Translations under genes and position numbers: made by a program
NCBI RefSeq assembly: GCF_009905605.1
Contig: NZ_JAAAKZ010000003.1
Span: 558,001-622,000, forward strand
Direction: 5' to 3'
DNA length: 64,000 nt
DNA from: Runella sp. CRIBMP
GTDB lineage: Bacteria; Bacteroidota; Bacteroidia; Cytophagales; Spirosomataceae
The notes under the pieces: generated by a model
Seen by the model: only the letters and a program-made list of their open reading frames with translations
Told to the model about the DNA's origin: nothing
The model's database searches: none
Shown: piece after piece, positions 57,396 through 64,000 of the stretch
Layout: each line of letters begins with the position of its first letter
Numbering within the stretch: position 1 is the stretch's first letter

Positions 57396-59075
57396 TTACC
57401 ATTCGCCCATCAGCGCACCAGACACGTTCCATGCGCTGAAGCTACCGCCTTCGGGGAGGCCCTGTGGTATGTGTACTTGGAGGGTATGCTTGCCAGCCGG
57501 TAGGTTGCCCAATTCTATCCAAATTGGGTTGGTTACGGTGCCAGGGCACCAGTTGGAGCGACTCAGGTCAGACGACGAGAGTCCGTTGTTGAAATTGCCC
57601 GAAGCAGGATTGACCAGCCGGTAACTGCCGCAGTCGGCGCGCCACGGCGTGATGGTAAAAATCTGTCGGCCGTCTACGGAGATTGTATTGGCTTTGGGTA
57701 CAAATTCGTCGCCGTTGCCCCAGCCACCGTGGCCCGTTGTGATGTAGCGGAGTTTTAGGTTTTTGGCCCCTTCGGGTACATCGAAGGTCACTTGTAAGCC
57801 TTTTTCGTTGTTGAACATTGTTCCGTATTCTTGGCCTGCCATTTCCATGACGTTAGTGGTGTTGAAAAGCGGCACTATTCGGGCTTGCTGCTTAGCGGTG
57901 GGGCGTTCGTTGGGGTGAACAGAAAAATTGAGACTTACTTTATGGCCGCCTTTGTCGTAATTACCGATAAAGACCGCCACCCACACTTCCTGACCGTTGT
58001 AGGCAGGCAGCAAGTCGCTGATGTCCTGACGGTAATAAGTGGAATCGGCCCAAGTTTTGTTTTTGAGTTGTAAATAATTGTACTGACGTACGCCAAAAGG
58101 CGTAAAAAACCGCATCAACTCCAGTACGGGCAGATAATCAGGCGTTTGGACAACACCTTGGTACTGTTTTCCATTGCCGTTTTCGTAAATGGGCAATTCT
58201 TTCACCGATTTTTGCAGGGCGTCCAAAAACGATAGTTTACGCTGGGTCGGAATCATAAATACCGAACCTGTGCGGTCGTAGGCGTCGCCGTTGGAATACT
58301 GCGAAAGTTCTAGAAAAACATTTGAGCTGGCACCAACCGAGGGGAATTTTACTTTTTTGGCAATCACGGTGCCGTGAGCAAACCGAACCACTTGATTTGC
58401 GGCATGAACCGAATCCGAAAAATTGATGATTTGGTGGCTGAAAACGGGCAGTTGAATAAATCGACTTTTCCAAAGTTCGTCCTTGTACGTAAGGGCATCT
58501 ACTCGCTGCGGATTGGGTTGAGGAAGTTGGTTTTTGGCCGCCCAAGGGGTGTTTTTTTCAATCTTCACGGCTTCGGTTTCACTGTTGCCGTTGCGTACCA
58601 TTTTCAAAACTATCCCCAAGTTTTGTCCCAATGCCGAGGGTGCACCTTTTACTTTTAGCTCTTCGGTGTACCAAAGGTCGATGCGGTTGGAGTTGACAAC
58701 GGTAGTGGCTTTTTTGCAGGTGTAACCTAAAATCAGTTGTGTTTCTGGTAGCAATTCAATTTTTTGCTCTGCCAATGCTTTGCTGTCCTGCGTCATGAGG
58801 GTTTTACCGTTGGCGAAAAACGCAATTTGATACAGGCTGTTATCGGCTCGGTCTACAAAGCTGATTTCAAAAGGAGTTTTAGTCTCGCCTTTGATGATTT
58901 TTTCCGACGAAACGCTCGTCCCAGAGACCGACGCTAATACAATAATCGGGTCTTGATTGGGTGGTACTTTTCCGTTGTTTTTTCTTAGATACGTAATCTG
59001 CCAAACGTCGTTGGTTTGCGAACGGCTTTCGTAGAAACATAACAGTAAGAGTATGAATAAAGGGAATGATTTCAT
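57396..59075 (-). CDS. GLPGLI domain fused to a PNGase F-like N-glycanase
   Basis: A 559-residue secreted protein (signal peptide 1-19, ending ESRSQ). Residues about 20-165 are a GLPGLI-family domain (LILGYTCKKATTVV, IDLWYTEELKVKGAPSALG, then IVLKMVRNG). Residues about 200-559 match both lobes of peptide-N-glycosidase F: NGDAYDRTGSVFMIP with the catalytic-type Asp267, and ITTGHGGWGNGDEFVPKANT with Glu457, then DCGSYRLVNP and LSRSNWCPGTVTNP with probable disulfide cysteines. PNGase F removes intact N-glycans from Asn. A third acidic residue of the classical enzyme (Glu118) appears replaced by a hydrophobic residue. The GH18 gene follows 46 bp upstream on the same strand. Confidence 0.85.
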   Translation of the reverse strand: MKSFPLFILLLLCFYESRSQTNDVWQITYLRKNNGKVPPNQDPIIVLASVSGTSVSSEKIIKGETKTPFEISFVDRADNSLYQIAFFANGKTLMTQDSKALAEQKIELLPETQLILGYTCKKATTVVNSNRIDLWYTEELKVKGAPSALGQNLGIVLKMVRNGNSETEAVKIEKNTPWAAKNQLPQPNPQRVDALTYKDELWKSRFIQLPVFSHQIINFSDSVHAANQVVRFAHGTVIAKKVKFPSVGASSNVFLELSQYSNGDAYDRTGSVFMIPTQRKLSFLDALQKSVKELPIYENGNGKQYQGVVQTPDYLPVLELMRFFTPFGVRQYNYLQLKNKTWADSTYYRQDISDLLPAYNGQEVWVAVFIGNYDKGGHKVSLNFSVHPNERPTAKQQARIVPLFNTTNVMEMAGQEYGTMFNNEKGLQVTFDVPEGAKNLKLRYITTGHGGWGNGDEFVPKANTISVDGRQIFTITPWRADCGSYRLVNPASGNFNNGLSSSDLSRSNWCPGTVTNPIWIELGNLPAGKHTLQVHIPQGLPEGGSFSAWNVSGALMGEW

Positions 59076-59121
59076 AGTGAAGCGAGTTTTTTAAACCACA
59101 GGTGTAGAGAGACAGATTAAA

Positions 59122-60084
59122 CTATTGAGCGCCGCGTTTAATGGCTTTCAAAAGGGAATATTCGTCGTTTGTGTCGCAGGAAATTTCCCAAATCATGACG
59201 CCACCGCAACCGCGCTCTTTGGCCATGCGGGTTTTTTGTTCGATGGTCAACGTACCGTTGTAGAAAGCTCCTTTCCAATAATCGTCCAACGGACTGGCAC
59301 CATCTTTGAGCAGGGATTTGTAGTCGGGGCCGTAGTTTCCCATTCCTTTTTTGGAGTAAAACGGCAATCCTAAGAGAGTTTTGTTGACGGGGATTTGTCT
59401 TTCTTTCGTCCAATAATCTAAACTTTTGACGGCCAAAGAATAAGGCGAATGTGCTTTGATGTAGCTCGGGCCGTAGTCGTCGTCGTAGGCCATGAGGTTG
59501 ATCCAGTCCATTTTATCCAAGGCTTCTTTTTTCATGCCGTAACCTTTTTTGCCGTACGAAATCACCGCTGCCGTCAGCTTTTTGCCTTTACTGTGAAGCG
59601 AATCGCCCAATTCATTGACCAACGCCACATAATCATCGGCCGAGCGACTGTCTTCGTCGGGGTATTCCCAGTCCAAGTCCACGCCGTCAACGTTATAGGT
59701 ACGAACAAATTTCATTACATTTTTGACAAATGTATGCCGTCCTTCGGGGCGTTCGGCCATTTTATGAAAGCGCGTATCATCGCCGCCGCCATCACCAATG
59801 CCCCAGCCACCGATGGAAATGAACACTTGTTTTTTGTTTTTATGTACAAAACTGACCAATTTTTTCAGCGGCTCGGGGTCTCTCAACGGTTCTAGCGTAT
59901 CGCCCGTTTTGGCGGGAATAGCAAAGGCAAAATTGATATGCGTGAGTAAGTCAATCGGGATTTGTTCGGCGGGAATCGTAGGAACGTAATAGCCCACTAC
60001 TTTAAATTCTTTGGACTTGGTTTGAGCGAAAGAATTTAGAATTGCCAACAGAAAGAGTACAATGTAAATAGCATTTTTTTTCAT
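59122..60084 (-). CDS. Secreted GH18 glycoside hydrolase (chitinase/endo-GlcNAcase type)
   Basis: A 320-residue protein with a signal peptide (MKKNAIYIVLFLLAILNSFA) and a full GH18 barrel. The catalytic DxxDxDxE reads Asp133, Asp136, Asp138, Glu140 in VDGVDLDWEYP. Other family motifs are VFISIGGWGIG (SxGG), the NLMAYDDDYGP acetamido-binding segment, and GVMIWEISCD at the end. GH18 enzymes cut chitin or the chitobiose core of N-glycans. With a PNGase F-like gene as its neighbour, an N-glycan or glycoprotein substrate is more likely than chitin, but both remain possible. There is no chitin-binding module. Confidence 0.92.
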   Translation of the reverse strand: MKKNAIYIVLFLLAILNSFAQTKSKEFKVVGYYVPTIPAEQIPIDLLTHINFAFAIPAKTGDTLEPLRDPEPLKKLVSFVHKNKKQVFISIGGWGIGDGGGDDTRFHKMAERPEGRHTFVKNVMKFVRTYNVDGVDLDWEYPDEDSRSADDYVALVNELGDSLHSKGKKLTAAVISYGKKGYGMKKEALDKMDWINLMAYDDDYGPSYIKAHSPYSLAVKSLDYWTKERQIPVNKTLLGLPFYSKKGMGNYGPDYKSLLKDGASPLDDYWKGAFYNGTLTIEQKTRMAKERGCGGVMIWEISCDTNDEYSLLKAIKRGAQ

Positions 60085-60106
60085 AATGGGGTGGTTTGTT
60101 GAAGGG

Positions 60107-61876
60107 TTAATTTTCTTTTAAAATGGGTTGTAGTTCTTTGCCTAGAAGTTCATAACCAGCCGCGTTGGGATGCAGGCCGTCGGAAAACATCTTTTCGTCG
60201 ATTTTGCCAGTTTTTAGGAGTAGAGGTTTGCCAATATTGGCGTAACCAACGCCAATGGATTGGGCCAGCGCCTGAATGCCTTGGTTCAACGTCACGACGC
60301 GGTTTTCCTGCTCACGACGCGGATAGATGCCCAGTAGCGTGATTTTAGCTTTGGGCTGTTGAGTTTGAATGGCCTGCGCCAAGAGTTTTAGGCCTTGAAT
60401 AATTTCATCATCGGTGTTGAGGTGGAGGTTATTTGTGCCGATGTTAATGATTATTTTATCGGGTGAAATTCCGTCCAGTTCGTCATGATACACGCGCCAA
60501 AGCACATTTTCAACCCTGTCCCAGCCAAAACCAAAATTGCGGGCCTGAAACGGTTCTAGGTACTTTTGCCAAGCATCGGCCCCCTTTATGCGGTTGTTGA
60601 GGGGTTTGCCACCCCAATTGTGCGTGATTGAATTGCCAATCATTAGCACTTTGGTCGGCTCGGTTTGATTGAGTTTCAAGATTGCGTTGTGTCGTTCTTC
60701 CCAATTGTAACTGCCCGGCTCGCGGTTGTGTCGCACGGGAATTTGCGTTTTGAGTGTGCCAACGGGTTGTTGCAAGATTTCACGCAACTTTTTTTCGTAA
60801 GCATCGGCATACCGCATCATACCCAAATCGTTGGGGTGCGTGCCATCCACCATTCCTTCATGGTCAATTCCAATGGCAGAGATGGGCAATAGGTAAATGT
60901 TAGACACTTTTTCGTTCGTCAATTGAGTAAAGGCTTCACGCAAATCTTGGTTGGCCTCTTCAAACAGCGGTTGACGGTGTGGTATCAAGTAGCTGTCGGT
61001 GTAGCCGTCGTGCTCAGTGAGTAAAATAGGCGTATTGGGGTGTTTGGTGCGCAGGGTTTTGACCGATTCGATGATTCGTTTTTGTAACTCTTTGCGTTCA
61101 ACAATGGGGTAAATCAGATTCGGTAAACAATCCAACACAAACACCTTGGCGTCGATTTCGTTGATGAGGTCAATAACCTCCTTTTCCAAACGCCCGTTTC
61201 CTGAAAAACCCAGATTAATCACCGTACGGTCGAGTTTTCGGGCTAGAATATTGGTCCAAGCCATGCCCGGGCGCGAGGCACACGCACCCTGCGCAATGGA
61301 AGTACCATAGACCACGATGGGTTTTTCCATCCGTTGAGGAAGAACGGTAAAAATACTGCCCGCAGGCACGCCAATCTCCAAATCTCTGACGCTATTGTAC
61401 AACGGAAGAAACAAGCGGTATTCACGGCCCAGTTTATGATAATTGTCGTTGGGTTTCAGTTTATCAAAATTGTATTGAACCGTATCTTTAAAACTGTACT
61501 TCCCGTTTGCTAAATGCCAATTTCCGTCGCTGTCAAGGCCGTATAAATCTACCCCGCTGACGCCCGTAGCGGGCATGTGCGGCATGGCGGTGTTGCCAGT
61601 TACTTTGTAGCGAACAATGATTTGTGGGGCATCGCTCACAAACCGAATCGAAAGCCCTGCGCTGTTGCGAGACAGATTCCAAACGGCTTTCCTAACCATG
61701 CTCTCCGCTCGTGGTGGAAAACGCTGAATAGTATCGCGCATCTCACCCGACCACGCCTGCCCATCAATGACGGCAAACGGACTGTCGGAGGGTTTCCACC
61801 ATTTAAGCTCAATGGGGGCTTGGGCCAAAGCAACGGCGGAAAAAAGGCAAAGAAGAAAGGTAGGTAGTTGTTTCAT
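60107..61876 (-). CDS. Protein with two SGNH/GDSL hydrolase domains
   Basis: A 589-residue secreted protein from ATG 61876 (signal peptide MKQLPTFLLCLFSAVALAQA). It has an N-terminal jelly-roll-like domain (about 20-170), a first SGNH hydrolase (VVYGTSIAQGACASRPGMAW with the nucleophile Ser, LGFSGNG, VLDCLPN and DGTHPNDLG) and a second SGNH hydrolase (LMIGNSITHNWGG with Ser, NIGTNNL, SDGLHPNAAGY). Both have complete Ser, Gly, Asn and Asp-His blocks, so both may be active. Such enzymes are carbohydrate esterases, often deacetylases of polysaccharides or glycans. The gene lies between a partial glycosidase and the GH18 gene. Confidence 0.9.
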   Translation of the reverse strand: MKQLPTFLLCLFSAVALAQAPIELKWWKPSDSPFAVIDGQAWSGEMRDTIQRFPPRAESMVRKAVWNLSRNSAGLSIRFVSDAPQIIVRYKVTGNTAMPHMPATGVSGVDLYGLDSDGNWHLANGKYSFKDTVQYNFDKLKPNDNYHKLGREYRLFLPLYNSVRDLEIGVPAGSIFTVLPQRMEKPIVVYGTSIAQGACASRPGMAWTNILARKLDRTVINLGFSGNGRLEKEVIDLINEIDAKVFVLDCLPNLIYPIVERKELQKRIIESVKTLRTKHPNTPILLTEHDGYTDSYLIPHRQPLFEEANQDLREAFTQLTNEKVSNIYLLPISAIGIDHEGMVDGTHPNDLGMMRYADAYEKKLREILQQPVGTLKTQIPVRHNREPGSYNWEERHNAILKLNQTEPTKVLMIGNSITHNWGGKPLNNRIKGADAWQKYLEPFQARNFGFGWDRVENVLWRVYHDELDGISPDKIIINIGTNNLHLNTDDEIIQGLKLLAQAIQTQQPKAKITLLGIYPRREQENRVVTLNQGIQALAQSIGVGYANIGKPLLLKTGKIDEKMFSDGLHPNAAGYELLGKELQPILKEN

Positions 61877-61933
61877 TGAAATAACGTAAAGTGTCACCCT
61901 GAAAGGGTTTATTCGTTGCATTAGAGGCATACA

Positions 61934-64000
61934 TCATTCCACCACCAGCCACGTATAACCTTCGGCAGGAATAGTGACGGTAATTTCGGCGTTATAATTT
62001 CTGTCCAATACATACTTTGCGGCTTTGCCTTCTTGGGTACGAATCAGGGCTTCTTTGCTCAAACCAGTGTAGTAAAGCGGCAGTTTTATTTTTCGGGTAA
62101 TGGCTTCTTTCAGGGGATTATACACCATCATCAGTCCCTTTTCTTTCAACGCTGGATTTACGTGCATGATGCCGTCCCAGTCACGGCCGTCGGGGCGGCG
62201 CAGGTGAAGAATGTCAGAATTGAGGATGTCGCGGTATTTTTTATACCAATCAATGGTTTCTTTTACAACCTGTTTGGTGGCGTCGGTATCGTACAGGCGG
62301 GGACCTCGGTAGCAGGCTTGCACGCCCGCTCCGTAGTACTGCATCATGAGTTGTTTGTAGTCGGTCAGGTGCTCGCTCAACGGCTCCAATACTGCGTCGG
62401 CGGTGCCGCCTTGGTATTTGGTAAGTGGCACAAACCCCCAGCTCATCGACGGCGTTTTTTCCCACAACCCGTCGTAGATATTCTGCCGATTGAGTATTTT
62501 TTGCTGTGCCCGTGACAGCGAAAAATTGACTTCGCGGTAGCCCAATGCAATCTTGTGTGAACCATCCAGAAAGTACCAATCGGGTGCATTGATGTAAACG
62601 CCACGACCGTTGAGCCACTGATACAATTCTTTTTGCATCGACATTTGTACCCACTGCGAATCGTCCAATCCTTTATGGCCCGGGTGTTTGGTCGAAGCGC
62701 ATACGTCGCCGGGATAAGGGCCGTCGTGTTCGAGTAGGTCAAAACCCGTTTCGGCGATGAATTTTTTCAGACTTTTTATGTAATTAAGCCCCCATTTGCT
62801 CGCCAAACAAGGCGCATGACCAAAGAAAGCGGCTTTGTCGGGCAAGCCCGTAACGGGGTCAATGACGTCGTTTTCGTCGTCAATTCGGCGACTGCTGAAT
62901 AGTGAATAACCGCCTAGTTTAATGCCTTTGCTGTGGGCATAATCGGCTAATGCCTTAAATTTTTGAATGTTAGCCTCTGAAGCATCTTCCATGTTGAGGC
63001 CGCTGCCAAAACTCAAAATAACCATTTCGTAACCCGTTTCGGCACACTGGTCAATCACGCTTTTGACCTTTTCTGGCTCCGTGCTGATGAGGTGCATAAA
63101 AATGGGATTTTGGGTGGTCCACGGAAACAGCGTGCGGTACATTTTGCGGCGCGCCAAGCCGTTGCGTTCGCGGTCGTAGGAGTCCAACAATAATTCGTAC
63201 GAACGAATGGAGGTGTAAGATTCTTTAGCGGCCAAATCGATGCCAACGCCCAACATTGGATACACTTCTACCACGCAGGGGGTTTCGAGATAATAGTTGA
63301 CTTGCGAGGTATAGCTGCTGTCGATTTTCCAGTGCGTGGCTTGGTCAGATAGCTCGTAGCGCATGGCGTTGTTGTAGGCAAAATTGTTTTCGATGTAGAG
63401 CTTATGCGGCTTTTTCATCTTTTCGGGCTTGCCCACCACCGCCGATTCTTCCTCGGGCGTGGCCAAAATCTCGTTGACTACCTGATTGATTTTTAGCTCG
63501 TTGCCCGATTTGTTTTCAATCGTTACCCATTTTTCCAATACAGGTATTCCGTCAAATATTTCATAATGAACGGCTACCTCTACGCCCTTCAGTTCAGCGT
63601 TGTTTGAGGCAAAATACAGAACCACGCCTTTGCCCGTCGGTAGGTTTTTGTTGGCCGTCCAGGTGGTAGGCTTCCACTCAAAATGGGGTTTTATAGCGAC
63701 GATTTCGTGACGAACAAACTGAAAATCAGTTGAATTTCCATTAAACGCGTCCGTCCATTCTTCCAACATATACGCATGTTCCTTCTGGCCATACAGCCCG
63801 CCCACGTTGTAGGATTTACCGTTGAGCGTTACGCGGGCTTCGGGGCGCACCGACCGCACAAACTGCTCGTTGGTCGTCAGGTTTTTGTAGCTGACGGTGG
63901 CGGCATTGGGCGAAATCTGAATTTGACGGGCAATCAGTCCGTTGCTGATTTCAATGATTCGGCCATTTTTCAGGAGCTTCACTTCGCTTTTTGGGGCAAT
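61934..64000 (-). CDS. Alpha-galactosidase-like glycoside hydrolase (clan D type), 5'-partial
   Basis: The frame is open from the stop at 61934 to the window edge (689 codons). A GTG at 63982 is available as a start, but the frame continues upstream, so the N-terminus is missing. The N-terminal half is a beta-sandwich (FEWKPTTWTANKNL, HYEIFDGIPVLEKWVTIEN). A TIM barrel follows (MVILSFGSGLNMEDASEANI, LADYAHSKGIKLGGYSLF, ETGFDLLEHDGPYPGDVCAS with the likely catalytic acidic residues, YINAPDWYFLDGSHKIALGY), and a C-terminal beta domain. The layout resembles GH36/GH27-type galactosidases, but I could not assign a family. It is first in the run with the SGNH, GH18 and PNGase genes. Confidence 0.6.
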   Translation of the reverse strand: MAPKSEVKLLKNGRIIEISNGLIARQIQISPNAATVSYKNLTTNEQFVRSVRPEARVTLNGKSYNVGGLYGQKEHAYMLEEWTDAFNGNSTDFQFVRHEIVAIKPHFEWKPTTWTANKNLPTGKGVVLYFASNNAELKGVEVAVHYEIFDGIPVLEKWVTIENKSGNELKINQVVNEILATPEEESAVVGKPEKMKKPHKLYIENNFAYNNAMRYELSDQATHWKIDSSYTSQVNYYLETPCVVEVYPMLGVGIDLAAKESYTSIRSYELLLDSYDRERNGLARRKMYRTLFPWTTQNPIFMHLISTEPEKVKSVIDQCAETGYEMVILSFGSGLNMEDASEANIQKFKALADYAHSKGIKLGGYSLFSSRRIDDENDVIDPVTGLPDKAAFFGHAPCLASKWGLNYIKSLKKFIAETGFDLLEHDGPYPGDVCASTKHPGHKGLDDSQWVQMSMQKELYQWLNGRGVYINAPDWYFLDGSHKIALGYREVNFSLSRAQQKILNRQNIYDGLWEKTPSMSWGFVPLTKYQGGTADAVLEPLSEHLTDYKQLMMQYYGAGVQACYRGPRLYDTDATKQVVKETIDWYKKYRDILNSDILHLRRPDGRDWDGIMHVNPALKEKGLMMVYNPLKEAITRKIKLPLYYTGLSKEALIRTQEGKAAKYVLDRNYNAEITVTIPAEGYTWLVVE

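Noticed and set aside
1-64000. CRISPR array, prophage, insertion sequence, rRNA or tRNA genes
   Set aside because: I looked for regularly spaced repeats, transposase or phage motifs, and tRNA T-loop signatures on both strands and saw none, apart from one weak integrase-like fragment near 17527.

Overview
The window looks like the chromosome of a Bacteroidota bacterium of the order Cytophagales (Spirosomaceae/Cytophagaceae-like). The clues are two proteases with type IX secretion (T9SS) C-terminal sorting domains, a two-component regulator propeller/Y_Y_Y sensor kinase, a GLPGLI domain, a Bacteroidota-type GGGP-synthase-like protein, and repeated promoter elements of the form TAnnTTTG, several with an upstream TTTG. 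The genus assignment is inference. I saw no rRNA, tRNA, CRISPR array, intact transposase or prophage. Coding density is high.

Layout. 1-7664 (minus): a partial YheT-like hydrolase, a DeoC-like protein without the aldolase catalytic residues, and two paralogous secreted S8 proteases. 8456-12221 (plus): a propeller sensor histidine kinase and its LuxR-type response regulator. 12241-16473 (minus): a ZU5-like lipoprotein, then a malonate operon (matB-madL-madM). 16544-18259 (plus): a HigBA-type toxin-antitoxin locus whose toxin is frameshifted in an A8 run, a degenerate stretch, and a shortened AraC-type regulator. 18354-30588: mostly housekeeping genes (plsC, wecB, an ArsC/Spx-like protein, an MlaF-like ATPase, tatC, GGGP synthase-like, argS, comB, gcvT) plus a protein resembling an ImmA/IrrE peptidase without its metal site. 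30690-31523: an AT-rich pair of orphan immunity-like genes ending in a perfect 54-bp palindrome. 31611-45278: pheS, a secreted amidohydrolase, hpf, kduI, an SDR epimerase, two tandem kup genes, an isolated nuoN and pgk.

45286-53814 (minus) is a hexuronate/pectin catabolic operon read kdgF, GH105, uxaB, uxaC, kdgK, eda, exuT, with a LacI-type palindrome upstream. Together the enzymes take unsaturated and free uronates toward pyruvate and glyceraldehyde-3-phosphate. Altronate dehydratase (uxaA) and kduD are not in the window, and kduI lies about 10 kb away.

54154-64000: an AEC permease (plus), then on the minus strand a B12-type radical SAM protein and a tight four-gene run: a clan-D-like glycoside hydrolase (partial), a protein with two SGNH hydrolase domains, a GH18 enzyme, and a GLPGLI-PNGase F fusion. 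I read this run as a secreted glycoprotein-glycan degradation locus. It and the frameshifted higB are the strongest leads. All homology calls come from reading motifs by eye; no database search was possible.
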